This document shows, piece after piece, positions 11,306 through 23,563 of a stretch of DNA of 64,000 nt (positions are counted from its first letter, which is position 1; each line of letters starts with the position of its first letter). Position numbers and translations under genes: made by a program. The notes beneath the pieces were generated by a model. It worked only from the letters and a program-made list of their open reading frames with translations. It made no database searches and was not told the DNA's origin. Source of the stretch: Pagrus major (taxonomy: Eukaryota; Chordata; Actinopteri; Spariformes; Sparidae); the NCBI RefSeq assembly GCF_040436345.1, contig NC_133221.1:33080589-33144588 (forward strand), written 5' to 3'.

Positions 11306-13933
11306 TAGTATCTCAAAATATTGACTTAGTATCTCAAAATAATGAGATAGTATCTCAAAATATTGACTCAAAATATTGAGATAGTATCTATTGACTTAGT
11401 ATCTCAAAATAATGATAGTATCTCAAAATATTGACTTAGTATCTCACAATAATGAAATAGTATCTCAAAATAATGAGATAGTATCTCAAAATAATGAGAT
11501 AGTATCTCAAAATATTGACTTATTATCTTAAAATAATGACTTAGTATCTCAAAATATTGACTTAGTATTTCAAAATAATGAGATAGTATCTCAAAATATT
11601 GACTGACTATCTTAAAATAATGACTTAGTATCTCAAAATATTGACTTAGTATTTCAAAATAATGAGATAGTATCTCAAAATATTGACTTATTATCTCAAA
11701 AATAATGATATCTCACAATAATTACTTAGTATCTCAAAATAATGAGATAGTATCTCAAAATATTGACTCAAAATAATTAGATAGTATCTATTGACTTAGT
11801 ATCTCAAAATAATGAGATAGTATTTCAAAATATTGACTGACTATCTCAAAATAATGAGGTAGTATCTCAAAATAATGAGAAAGTATCTCAAAATATTGAC
11901 TTAGTATCTCAAAATAATGAGATAGTATCTCAAAATATTGACTATCTCAAAATAATGACTTAGTATCTCAAAATAATGACTTAGTATCTCAAAATATTGA
12001 CTTAGCATCTCAAAATAATGAGATAGTATCTCAAAATATTGACTTAGTATCTCAAAATAATGAGATAGTATCTCAAAATATTGACTTAGTATTTCAAAAT
12101 AATGACTTAGTATCTCAAAATATTGACTTAGTATTTCAAAATAATGAGATAGTATCTCAAAATATTGACTTATTATCTCAAAAATAATGATATCTCACAA
12201 TAATTACTTAGTATCTCAAAATAATGAGATAGTATCTCAAAATATTGACTCAAAATAATTAGATAGTATCTATTGACTTAGTATCTCAAAATAATGAGAT
12301 AGTATTTCAAAATATTGACTGACTATCTCAAAATAATGAGGTAGTATCTCAAAATAATGAGAAAGTATCTCAAAATAATGAGAAAGTATCTCAAAATATT
12401 GACTTAGTATCTCAAAATAATGAGATAGTATCTCAAAATATTGACTATCTCAAAATAATGACTTAGTATCTCAAAATATTGACTTAGCATCTCAAAATAA
12501 TGAGATAGTATCTCAAAATATTGACTTAGTATCTCAAAATAATGAGATAGTATCTCAAAATATTGACTTAGTATTTCAAAATAATGAGATAGTATCTCAA
12601 AATATTGACTCAGTATTTCAAAAATATTGAGATAGTATCTCAAAATATTGACTTATTATCTCAAAAATAATGATATCTCACAATAATTACTTAGTATCTC
12701 AAAATAATGAGATAGTATCTCAAAATATTGACTCAAAATAATTAGATAGTATCTATTGACTTAGTATCTCAAAATAATGAGATAGTATTTCAAAATATTG
12801 ACTGACTATCTCAAAATAATGAGGTAGTATCTCAAAATAATGAGAAAGTATCTCAAAATATTGACTTAGTATCTCAAAATAATGAGATAGTATCTCAAAA
12901 TATTGACTATCTCAAAATAATGACTTAGTATCTCAAAATATTGACTTAGCATCTCAAAATAATGAGATAGTATCTCAAAATATTGACTATCTCAAAATAA
13001 TGACTTAGTATCTCAAAATATTGACTTAGCATCTCAAAATAATGAGATAGTATCTCGAAATATTGACTTAGTATCTCAAAATAATGAGATAGTATCTATT
13101 GACTTAGTATCTCAAAATCATGAGAAATATTGACTTATTATCTCAAAAATAATGATAGTATCTCACAATAATTACTTAATATCTCAAAATAATGAGATAG
13201 TATCTCAAAATATTGACTTAGTATCTCAAAATAATGAGATAGTATCTCAAAATACTGACTCATTATCTCAAAAATAATTATAGTATCTCACAATAATTAC
13301 TTAGTATCTCAAAATAATGAGATAGTATCTCAAAATATTGACTTAGTATCTCAAAATAATGAGAAATATTGACTTATTATCTCAAAAATAATTATAGTAT
13401 CTCAAAATAATGAGATAGTATCTCAAAATACTGACTCATTATCTCAAAAATAATTATAGTATCTCACAATAATTACTTAGTATCTCAAAATAATGAGATA
13501 GTATCTCAAAATATTGACTCAAAATAATGAGATAGTATCTATTGACTTAGTATCTCAAAATAATGAGATAGTATCTCAAAATATTGACTTAGTATCTCAC
13601 AATAATGAAATAGTATCTCAAAATATTGACTTAGTATCTCAAAATAATGAGATAGTATCTCAAAATATTGACTTATTATCTTAAAATAATGACTTAGTAT
13701 CTCAAAATATTGACTTAGTATTTCAAAATAATGAGATAGTATCTCAAAATATTGACTGACTATCTTAAAATAATGACTTAGTATCTCAAAATATTGACTT
13801 AGTATTTCAAAATAATGAGATAGTATCTATTGACTTAGTATCTCAAAATAATGAGATAGTATCTCAAAATATTGACTTAGTATCTCACAATAATGAAATA
13901 GTATCTCAAAATATTGACTTAGTATCTCAAAAT
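11306..13933 (+). repeat. Higher-order repeat copy 2 of the satellite array
   Basis: Second copy of the 2.6-kb block beginning near 8528. The near identity of long irregular stretches shows a recent segmental duplication inside the array, not independent monomer drift. Confidence 0.85.
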
Positions 13934-14484
13934 AATGAGATAGCATCTCAAAATATTGACTGACTATCTCAAAATAATGACTTAGTATCTCAAAGTAATG
14001 ACTTAGTATCTCTAAATAATGACATAGTATCTCAGAGTAATGACTGAGTATCTCAAAATAATGAGAAAGTATCTCAAAATATTGACTTAGGCCTATGTCA
14101 TGATTCTTCATATGAGTCAAAGCAACAGAAGAAAGTGGGCGAGACAAGGCTTAGCGGACCTAAATGGATACCATCATTGAAGACTACTTTAGACATGGAT
14201 TCACAAATCGTGAAACTTTAGTGCTCTTGGAGGAATCACATAATATCAAACTAAGCCTTCGGACTCTAGAGAGAAAGCTACAAAAGAACCAGCTTTGGCG
14301 GAGACGAAATAAGACAGATGAAGCTGAGGTGGCATCCTTCATTGACCAACAGCTACAAACGTCTGGCAAACAGCACAGATACAGATGGATGCACCAGAAA
14401 TGTTGGCTGGCCGGGATAGTTACCGACAGAGGAACACTGTGCGTCAATTGATGCGACTGATGGACAGAAATGGGGTGGATCTGC

Positions 14485-14492
14485 GTGCACGC
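14485..14492. repeat. 8-bp target duplication of the hAT (GTGCACGC), left copy
   Basis: GTGCACGC flanks the hAT at 14485-14492 and 19215-19222, the 8-bp length typical of hAT elements. Confidence 0.93.
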
Positions 14493-17400
14493 CAGGCCTG
14501 GAATTTCATCATTTTAGGGGCAAGGCCACTTGGCCTTTCGTGTTGTCAATTATTTGAGGGCACAAAGGCCAAAAGCCAGGGCAGCAAGGCCATAAAATAA
14601 AACAATGATTTTAAGTCCACGTCCATAATGAATTTAATTTAAGGACTAAGAATGTATAAATATCTGTGAAATGAATACATAAAACAAGCTCAGGCGAGAA
14701 CTTTCAACTTTCAACTATTTATTAATTCATAAATGCATTTATTTTTATTTTACATTTATTTTCAACATATACTACAAAGTGACTAGCATTAATGCCTGGT
14801 TGTGTGATTAATCAGTCACTATCTTCTGAAGATGGGGATGGAGAGTCAGGGGGAGTTTCATCGTGTGTTTTAGGGTTCCTTGGACCATATGGATGAATGT
14901 TTGGCCTCTTCTTGTTGATGCCAGCTGCCCACCATCTTGCCACAGATTCTTGGCTTTGGAAATCTGTAGGAGCACAACCCTGTGACTTGTTGAGGAGGAG
15001 GTCTTCAATGGTGGATGTATGCAGGCTTAAACGCCAGTCTCCCTGCATTCTCTTCATGATGGAGAACTGCCGCTCTACCTGAGAGGTAGAGACAGGGAAC
15101 ACTAAGATGATTCTTACCAGGTGTAGCAGGTTAGGGTACATGTTTCCCTTCTCCATCAGAAACCTTGATCATAGTGGGAGGAAGGTTTGGTCCTTATGGT
15201 GGTGCACTATGTCAGCTTTCGCTCTAAACCACTCCCTGTCTATCTCAGCCACATTGCATCCGTTTTTGGTCAGAAGAGGCTCAAAGTGCTTGCACAGGTG
15301 ATGCAATTCTTCCTCACCAAACTCTTCTTCTCTTCTGTTGGGAAATTCACTGGATCAAACATCTCTGCAGCCAGGAGCACAGGATCAGTGGAGAAAGTAG
15401 AAAATCTCTTGCCAATGCATGCAATGATGTTATCCACTGTGTCTTTCCTATGGCGACAGAAGGCTTCTGCATGTTAGAGTTTCTGATATTTACTCCATTA
15501 TATTGAAATCCCTCAGTGGTGGTGGTGAAGGATTCAAGGACTTGGCGGAGATAGGGACCTGGCTTCTGAGTTTGCTTACGTAACGCAGCCTGGGCAGCCA
15601 GGATCCTACTACGCACACACGACAGGGGCAATTGATCTCCTTGGAAATTAAGTGACAGTTCAGCCAGGTCAGATAAAAGATCCTGATACAGTGCCATATT
15701 GAGAACAAACTTTGGCGAGGTTAACTGTCGTAACATTGCCCTGATCTTCTCCTTCTCTGGTGTGGCCTCATCCTGTCTTTCCTGGAGGTGGGCGACAATG
15801 CTCCCATAGTTTGTATTGGCAAGACAGGAAACAGCCCTCCTCCTGTGTTCTATCCACCTTGTCCCCTGGGAGCGAGCTGGTTTCACGACGTGTTCCCCAA
15901 GTTCCTCTCCGATGGCCTTCAGCTCTCTCCATTTTTGGGGGAACGATGATAAAGAGAGTACAGTTTCATCAGGAGGTCATCAATCTTGGTCAAGGAAAAA
16001 CAGAAAATAAGGCATTTGTGAGACATTTTATTACACATTCTATTATGGGAGAACTAGCCTGAGCCCTCTGCAACAGTTGCTTGTGAATAGAATTATCGCT
16101 GAAGGCCCAGGAGAGAAAAATCAGAAGAAAACCACATACTGGCATGAGCCTGTCTGTTGAATATTAAGGAAATTGGCTGTATAACAGACTTGGCAACTCC
16201 TCAAATGAAAATGTCAACACATTTTTTTTTTTGCATTTTAGGTAGGAATATTATATGTTATTAAAAAGTTGCTTATATGGGCTGTTATCATGTATGGTTT
16301 CTGTAGGTTAAATGACATTCCAATAAACTTATCCCAACCAAGAACTTTTTACCACCGAACTTGAGACAGGAATGTACAAGGATTTTCTTGTATTTCTCCC
16401 AACAGGTCATTATGATAGGCAAATAAAGTGAGCTCAGTTAATGTAGAATAAGCATCAGAAAGGCATCACAAATGTCCTATGGTGTGCTAAAGGAAAGTTT
16501 ATGAATTAACAAAAAGTAACAAGGTTGATCCTGTTGGGGGCATGATTATGCACACAGAATTTCAGATTTCAAGATAAATTTCCTTTTGGACATGGCAGTC
16601 CCTGCACACTGCCTGCCAACAGAGCAAAACATGAAATGTGTTGCTAAAAAACTTGCATTGAAAGTCTTATTTGCAGAAACAACAGTAAAGTACCTGTTCA
16701 AAGTAAGTGCCCTTGAAGGCATCCTTCAGGCATAATTCCAGTCTGTGGGCGACACAATGCACTTTGAGCATCCATGGCACAGATTCTTCTAGTTTGGTGA
16801 GGACACCATTTGTCTTTCCAAAGTTGACGGCTGCTCCATCAGCTGCTGTTGCAGTCAAGCAGCCACTCAGATCAGGGTAGTTTTCTGCACACTTTTGCAT
16901 TATGGCCTCAAAAACCCCATCAGCATCACATGTTGTTGGCTCTGCAATACTTTAAAAATATGAAACAAAAAGAAAGAAATTTAGAATTAGTTCTTGAAAC
17001 TTTTTATTAACTGGAAGCTTAATTACAGTCACCCCAACCTATGTTGCATCATGACAGCATTTCTCCCAACTTTCCTGCTCTTTTCCACTAAATGTCACAA
17101 TTTCAATAAAGCAAAAATAACCATGAAATTACATGTGGGAAAAAAAACATATTCAACATACAGACTATTAGTCTACATTGTCCTTACCCAAGTAGTCTGA
17201 TTCTTGGGGAGCCATTTTCAATAAGCTTTATGCTTATGACTTCTTTATCTGATGTTCCTTTGTCTGTGCTTCCATCGAACAGTAAGGAGCAGTAGAAAGG
17301 CTCACATTTTGTAAGAGCTTGAAGTTGGTCCCAGCAATATCCTGGATAAATATGCGGCAGGACTTTGAGTTGTGGTAGGTGACCCCTAGCTCCACCCCAT

Positions 17401-19214
17401 GCTTGCGCTCCACAGAGACTAAAGTCTTGTACAGACTAAAAGGCTGCTCAGTGTATGCCACAGTGTATGCAATATCAAATAATTTGCACATCTTTGTTTC
17501 AGTTTTGTCATTAAGTTTCTGGAGCTGTGTAACTGTATTAGAATTAGCCAGAGCCTGGTTTGCTTGCTGGCATGCTGTGATGTGAGCTTTTGAGTCGATA
17601 TGTGTTTTGGCAGTGCATTTTTTAGTATTTGTGCTGCCAGTTATGAATGTATCCGCATTATGTATGTATATGTGTTGTGCAGTGCGCTTTTTATAGTGCT
17701 CCCTGCAGATGCAGCACCACACCTTTGTAACATAGCCTTCCTTGTTCTTCTTAAAGTGCAGCCAGTCATAACCCCAGGACTCAACAGTGGTGGCAGTGGT
17801 TTTTCTTTTCCTGGCTCCATCTACCGCTCGCTCATCCCCTTGTCCCGATCCTTCAATGTCTCCTCCCTGTTCTCTCCTTCTCTCTCCCTTGTTTTTGTAT
17901 CCTGTCTCGTCTGCTCCTGCCTTTTCTTCTCCTCTCTCATCCCTGTTTCTCGGTCCTTCTCCTCCTGTTTTTTCTCCTTCTCTCTCATTATTTGGTCCGT
18001 CATTGTCTGCTCCTCCCTCATGTTTGTGCACTGGACTTTTTCTCTCTGCTCTTGTCAGTTGTCCTTCATGTTCAACTTTCTGTCGTTTGTTTTCTGGCTC
18101 TCCTGTGTCATCTAACTGGTCTACCTTGCTCTGACTGAAAATTATTGACACATAATCAACTGGGGAAAATATTTACATGTATGTATTTCAATTGCATATG
18201 AAATTTCAATTGAGTTGGATTACATTGTTTTAACAAAAACTAATAAACTTAATGTGATACATATTTGAAAAAGGGTTAATGAAAAAAAATGAAAAAAGTA
18301 ATCATGTGATGTATTTAATAGCATTTAAACCCAATGTTAACGCTAACAATAATTTTTGTTTTGTTAGATAGCTAACAAACAAACAAACTACAATAAAGGT
18401 ATATAGTTGCCTCTTTAAACATAATTTACCACTCACCTCTTTAAAAAAACCTCCATGGTTTTGCAGTTTTTAGCTGCATCTGCAAAGCTTTTTTTAAGGC
18501 CCCTCTCCCTCCATTGTTTGCTTGGCATGATGATTCCTGGGAGTAAATGAATAAAAGTAAATATAATGTTGTAATGAAGCCAGCCACCGCTGTTAGCCTA
18601 CCTGGCTACCACCGGTGCTTGACAGCAAGCGTTTGTTGACAAAAATGTTACAGGCTGAGGCTACGGTGGGCATGTTAAACACTGGGTCAACGTTGTAGCA
18701 ATATACTGTACAAGCAACGCGTATTGCGTAAATTTAACGTTAACTTTAGATTGAACATTTTTTCCGCTAATTTATCACACTGTCTTACCTCAGACCCGGC
18801 GACTTTTTCCTCCTCCTCAGACCCAACGTCTCGGTCACGCGGACGTTGGGGGTGCGTTTGATGAAGTCTCCTGGTTAGCCAGTGATAGATTGCTGTCAAA
18901 CTGTCGTTGTAGCCCGCCCGAGCGGTTCATGCCAGGCTCGAATCGAACCTACCACTGGTGATGTATGCATCGTCTCATTTGATGTTGCCAGAATGTCATA
19001 AAAGACGCATTTTTTTTCCGCAAAAGATGCCGGTGTTCAAGGCCATGTTGACAGGGAAGGCAGAGGAGAAAACTGCAAAATCAACTAGGGCAGTGCGGGC
19101 GGGGCATCAAGGCCACTGTGGCCTTAGGGCAGATATTTTTTTCAGGGGCACAAGGCCAAATTGCGAGGGCACGAGGGCCATGCCCCTCGTGGCCCTCGTG
19201 AAATTCCTGCGCTG
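14493..19214 (-). mobile_element. 4.7-kb hAT transposon inserted in the integrase gene
   Basis: The ends CAGGCCTGGAATTTCA and TGAAATTCCTGCGCTG form hAT-style imperfect inverted repeats starting CAG and are bordered by the perfect 8-bp duplication GTGCACGC. Both subterminal regions are crowded with AAGGCC/GGCCTT motifs (about 14517-14592 and 19104-19195), likely transposase-binding sites. Inside lies a four-exon minus-strand transposase gene with frameshifts. It was autonomous by structure but is now inactive. Confidence 0.93.
14812..18528 (-). pseudogene. hAT transposase, four exons with frameshifts
   Basis: Exon 1 (18528-18437) starts MPSKQWRERG and ends at a GTGAGT donor in phase 2. Exon 2 (18134-17188) follows a TTTTCAG acceptor and encodes a very hydrophilic Lys/Glu/Gly-rich segment, then a zinc-binding region (C-C-I-C-R-E-H-Y with a later K-x-H-x-x-S-K-A-H). 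A one-base shift occurs near 17315, just before L-L-F-D-G-S-T-D-K, the hAT region with the first catalytic Asp. Exon 3 (16941-16694) carries T-A-T-A-A-D-G-A-A-V-N-F-G (second Asp) and the C-V-A-H-R-L-E-L motif. Exon 4 (about 15985-14812) ends with the dimerisation domain, including F-P-V-S-T-S-Q-V-E-R-Q-F-S. It has a shift near 15935, another near 15460, another near 15250 and a stop near 15170. Family resembles KIAA1586/ZNF862-type transposases. Confidence 0.82.
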
Positions 19215-19306
19215 GTGCACGCAACCGTTTGAGACAGCGTATGTATGTCAGTCGTGGGCCAAACTATGTATGGCATATAGATGGGTACAATAAATTAAAG
19301 CCATAT

Positions 19307-20516
19307 GGCATATGTATCAGGCCTACTATTGTATATAAATATGCCCTTAATTGTTTATTGTACATGCCATCTGAAATACAGGCACACAGGGTGGATACAT
19401 TAGTGGCACTGTCTTTGAATTATAGGTTGATGTTTTTGTAGCTTCATATTGCCTTAACAACAAAGGTATAAAAGAGCAGCATGTGTAGATTATAATTTTT
19501 ACATTTTCATTTTGAGCAAGCTCACACGCAGGTGTTGCATCTCTTTGAGTGTCATTCTAGTTATTATTAGTTACTCTTACAGTAACTGTTATTATGCTGA
19601 TAAAGCCATTTTGTAATATAGACTGGCGAGCCAGATGCAATAAAACACAACACACAGAGAAGAAAAAAAGTGTCTTAACTTTTTTCCAAACCTGATTTTG
19701 AAATTCTTACAATGCTGGTTGTTAAGAACAAATATCTAGTCAAGTCGGCGAAGGTGGATGCTGTAACTCGTTACATTTAATGAATTTTTAGTAGTGAGAA
19801 GATGTCCTTATCAGTCAAAGGACTGGTTTCAGTGCTCCTAAAATGAAACAAAATGATTAAAATCAAAGTACATCAGTGATTCCATTCTCATTCTTAATTG
19901 ATAGTCTGATATTTTTGGAATAAATGCACTCATCGTGTCTGTGTGCAGGGTGCTGTCTATGGTGCTGAATAATTTCACTTCGCAGGCTCTTCTGAAGTTG
20001 TATTACCTTACCTGTCCTCTGTCCATGGTGTTGCCGATTCCGTAGATAGTGACGGTGCATGGCAATCATTGGCCAACGCTGTTTATCAGTGGAAGTACGC
20101 CTGGCAAGCTTATACATCATGTAATCCTATTATTCATTAGTTAATTTTTTATCTGGTTATTCGCCATCCTTGGGTTGTCAGTTTTAAATCTATGATAGTG
20201 TTAGTAGTATCCTAGTCCTAAATAGGTCACAATAATGTGATGCGTTTCATTATCTTTGTGCTTGGTGATACAATTGCATACATAGAGGCGCACTTTCGTT
20301 ATCTTGGCCTTGATTACCTTTGGCATGCCCTGTATGATGCACCTGTAAAACTGTGCAACATATACACGGTAAAAGTACTTCACAGTACTACATTTTTCAA
20401 AACGTTGTCAATAAAAGAACATGACGACACAGTCCATGGTAACAGTTGTAATGGTAACAAGTACAACAACAACAATCACATGTTAACATGGCAGTTTCAT
20501 GACAAAAAAAAAAAGA
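19307..20516. other. Interior of the giant element without recognisable gene
   Basis: The sequence lies between the truncated integrase and the truncated HECT-like gene. It is AT-rich; short frames such as minus 20120-19863 show no domain I know. The missing halves of both genes should lie here, so a deletion is likely. Confidence 0.45.
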
Positions 20517-22204
20517 TATACAGTCAGGAATTGTGACAGCTACTTTTGCCCATTGTTCGATTACATAGGCAGGCTCCTGGACAAGCATTTTGTGGGCAAG
20601 CTCTTGGATGATTTCACTGGCATTGCTGGCTGTTGGTATCCTTCTGCAGCTGTGGTTATCTAGGATCTCAATTAATTCTTCTTGGTCGACACTGTTAATA
20701 TCGGATCGCCATGATTCAAACACAGTACGCTCAGATTCAGGCATGTATTTGAGGAAATTCTCCACTAGATCGCTCTTTACATATCCCAGGGCAGCTTGCT
20801 CTAATATGACAGGCGCGATTTTCACAGGAAGATATTTCTCCCTCGCCCATCCAAAAGCAATTATTCGGCAAATGCTTTCCCACTGCTGCTGTCCAAAATC
20901 ATGTCTTAGAAAGGGCACTTTAAAAGCATTTCCTGTTGTGCACTGGTCGTAGAATTAATTACAGAATTCAGAGAGACTCACAACTCCTCCATCATCATAC
21001 CCCACCTCAGGTGTTCCATCTGGCAGAACAAGCTTGATTTTGGTGTCAACCTCTTTAAGTCCATCATCACAGAAATGTGCTGTGAGCTCTCGCAGTACCT
21101 GCCCTCTGTGAACAACCAATATTCTCTTTACTCTCACTGGATGGCATGGTTTGTGGTGAAACAGGCAGTGTATCATCCAAATTATGTTGCTCATTCTCAG
21201 AAAAGGGTCCTATAAAAACAATGTTGCTGCTCTCATAATCATCCTCACTTACACTCTGTGGAATATAGTGAAAAGACAAAATTGTCATCACTTGTAGTGC
21301 TTCCAAGAGACAGCCCTTCAGCGCTGACTGTTTCAAATGTAGCAGATGATGCTGTAGCAACACTGACAGAAGAAGTGGAAGACTGATTCTGAGAGCTGTG
21401 TTGTCTCTCCAAAGTTGGAGCCAAACCTGCGCTGTGACTGTGTGGACTGTCAATTGTTTTCTTCTTTGTGGTCAAATAAAATCTAAGAGTGAGTTTTGTG
21501 TCAGTGTACAATTTCCCATAATTTCTGAGATCTAACTCAAAATCTGTTAAGGGACCAAGATTATTTCTCCCATCTGGAAAGAACAGGCCAGCCTGTATCA
21601 AATCTCTTTTCTGAACATCCTTTCAAATGTTGACTTTTCTTGTTGCCCCTTCTCGTTTAGCTCTCACTTGTTTGAAAGCCTCTTTTTCATCATCATAATG
21701 CATCCATCCCATTTCTGTTTTTCTCAGTCTTCAGAGCATTTTTTTCCCGAGTCGGTTGGGAATGCTCCCCTTGGTTTTTGCTGCTGCCTCCTTCATCACA
21801 AGGTTTTCTTTTGGACAATTTTGTTTTAAGGCGCTCAAAAAGTTTTGATTTGCGAGTGTTGTGGCTGTTTTCCTTTCGCCTACAAAATCCCAACACTGCT
21901 AGGTGATCACCATATGATGGCAAATAAGTCTTTAACTGTTCATCTGTCATCAGCTGTATGGTGCTGGCATCAATCTAAAAATGGAAAATGGACTTGTTTT
22001 AAAAAAAAGCAATCCTGATTTGATAAGTCTGGTCAAAACAATAATGCAAGAAAGTTTATGTTTTGAAGAAAAAATCAGAAGCAATAAAAAGTAATACAAA
22101 AAGTACAGTTCTTTGACTGAAATGATCTGCTTTTGCAGTTAGGTACCGTCACATGTTTCCTCAGGAACATTTCTCTCTCTCAAGAAGTCACGTAGGTCAT
22201 CCAT
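20517..22204 (-). pseudogene. HECT-like protein gene (fish multicopy family), broken, inside the giant element
   Basis: The minus strand begins at 22204 with a short first exon starting M-D-D-L-R-D-F-L and containing V-P-E-E. After an intron, an exon from 21974 opens I-D-A-S and continues into a SAM-like segment (L-x-x-Y-L-P-S-Y-G-D-x-L-A-V-L-G-F-C-R), then a basic Lys-rich linker and G-W-M-H-Y-D-D in a shifted frame. A Ser/Thr-rich linker follows to about 21190, with L-D-D-T-L-P-V. The HECT-like part (about 21145-20517) includes V-x-V-K-R-I-L-V-V-H-R-G, G-Y-D-D-G-G-V-V, P-F-L-R-H-D-F-G-Q, I-A-F-G-W and L-P-V-K-I-A-P. A TAA replaces a Glu near 20955, and the end runs into a T-run. HECT domains transfer ubiquitin through a catalytic Cys; that C-terminal lobe is absent. 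A related copy lies at 51494-57291. Confidence 0.65.
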
Positions 22205-23563
22205 CCTGTTAGTATGCATTACAAGGAAAGATATTGTAGGCTATCATCATACATCCATATACACAACATGAGTCTTGGGCTACAGATGAGCTACAATTTT
22301 GCAAGAGAAGTAGCCATTATAAATTTGCATTTGGACTGTAAAACTAATACTCCAGTCAGTCCTAATATGAAATGCTTTAGGTTTTCCAGTGTAGTATGAG
22401 CTACTGAAGTATATGTACTGTACTGTAAGTATAGTTTGGTCAGGATCACCATTATCTCTCAATTTAAAAAATCTTGTTGTTGTTTATTTGTTGTGGTCCC
22501 ATTAATATTTGTTTGTGTACTGAAGTAGCATATCACATGGTAAAGATACATTTCAAACAAGTAATTGAGGAAAGGTGTAATTTAATACAACAATTTATTT
22601 TTATCCAGAACCACCAGAGTCACATTTGCTGACATGTCTGACTTCTTGAGGCACACTGAGGTTACGTTTGTTCATTATAAAACTGGAGCAGTTATGAAGA
22701 AGTCAGATCAGAAGTGGAGTAGGCTATGGCTTATGGATGTGCTAAACAGGACCTTTGCAAGCTTGAACGAGGCTTTCACAGAGGGACTGGTATAACGTTA
22801 GCTTATCAATGCACATTTTATTTTTTAGCTTGCTCGCCACTTAATGCTAGCAAGTTCACATTTAGGCTGACCTGTGTTTTGAGCTGTCATCATTAATCCA
22901 TTATTCTTATGTTAATGGGGGTTAGCTGTGCAGTTTGTTGTTGGAATCTGTCCACAGTCCGACTCCAATAATAATAATACTGGTCCCATTTAAACATATT
23001 ATGCTGGAACACAGCTGTAAAAAGTTGTAAACAGTAGTTTGTGAATGCAGCGTGTCGTTCGTTTTCAGCAAAAGCTTTATGAGTCAGAATGGCACCCGTA
23101 CTTTCAAACTCCGGTCGCGAGAGGAGGAATCACGGCTAAATAAGAAGAATAAATAAAAAGTGCAGTGCCAGAGTACAGTACGCAGTACAGCTGTTCACTG
23201 TGTTTCTTTCATTCATTGCCGCAAAACGACACCAGGCAGACACACGTCAGACTGCTAAATGCTAAAATAGCATTGTTCCGACATAAATATATAAACAGCT
23301 TCACCAAATCAATTCCTTTATATGTATTTGTATGTCTATCGTAATTAAAGTAGGCTATCTACCTGTTGAAAACTCATACTTATAAAATTAATAAATACAA
23401 ATTAATAAACATAAATTAATACACAATACCTTTAGCTTAAATCTACGTTTAGCTTGGTGGGTAGAGCACAATCTACAAGTAGCTTGCTCTACATCGGTGC
23501 TCCAAAACTATGCTTGCCTACCTCTTTTGGTTAGCAATGACAGCTAGCTAGTATACTGGACTT
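22205..23563. other. Interior of the giant element, nothing recognised
   Basis: Upstream region of the HECT-like gene on the minus strand. I see no domain, tandem repeat or transposon end. A promoter for that gene would be expected here but no strong TATA box stands out. Confidence 0.45.

Larger units (their letters stand above)
5101..14100 (+). repeat. Left TIR of the giant element, expanded into a ~9-kb satellite array
   Basis: After a ~47-bp unique terminus the sequence becomes an array of 21-bp monomers that start AAAATA and end GTATCTC. Two types, one centred on ATGAGATA and one on TTGACTTA, commonly alternate to make a 42-bp dimer. Deletions, T-rich variants and blocks lacking part of a monomer are frequent. 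Excluding the piggyBac insertion the array is about 8 kb, near 380 monomers by division. It ends near 14088 at GACTTAGGCCTA before the integrase leader. Confidence 0.9.
14164..19306 (+). pseudogene. IS3EU-like integrase (DDE), split by a hAT insertion
   Basis: The first part (14164-14484) starts with an ATG 75 bp inside the satellite end. It encodes an HTH-like segment with F-T-N-R-E-T-L and L-S-L-R-T-L-E-R, followed by the Y-R-W-M-H-Q-K-C motif that precedes the rve integrase core in this fish family. One frameshift lies right after that motif. At 14485 the gene is cut by a complete hAT. It resumes at 19223 with an Arg-rich stretch and G-P-N-Y-V-W-H-I-D-G-Y-N-K-L-K-P-Y-G-I, where W-H-I-D supplies the first catalytic Asp. 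Removing the hAT and one 8-bp duplication restores the frame across the junction. After GICI the similarity is lost, so the remaining DDE residues are missing. The relation to IS3-type transposases is from family knowledge. Confidence 0.75.

Noticed and set aside
5148..14088. CRISPR array
   Set aside because: Repeats are contiguous with no unique spacers, in a eukaryotic transposon context.
5148..14088. Centromeric or telomeric satellite
   Set aside because: The array starts and ends at transposon termini, and the same repeat forms the opposite short arm. Monomer size and context do not suggest centromere or telomere.
17600..18115. 171-codon plus-strand frame rich in Ser, Phe and Leu
   Set aside because: It is antisense to the Lys/Glu-rich exon 2 of the hAT transposase, which has splice sites and motifs on the minus strand.
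18900..18960. tRNA-like sequence (GCCCGCCCGAGCGGTTC ... GGCTCGAATCGAACC)
   Set aside because: The words resemble B-box-like text, but no cloverleaf with paired acceptor stem could be drawn and it lies inside the hAT leader.
20397..22204. Functional host ubiquitin ligase gene
   Set aside because: Multiple stops and frame changes, no catalytic C-lobe, and position within transposon ends argue for a dead cargo copy.
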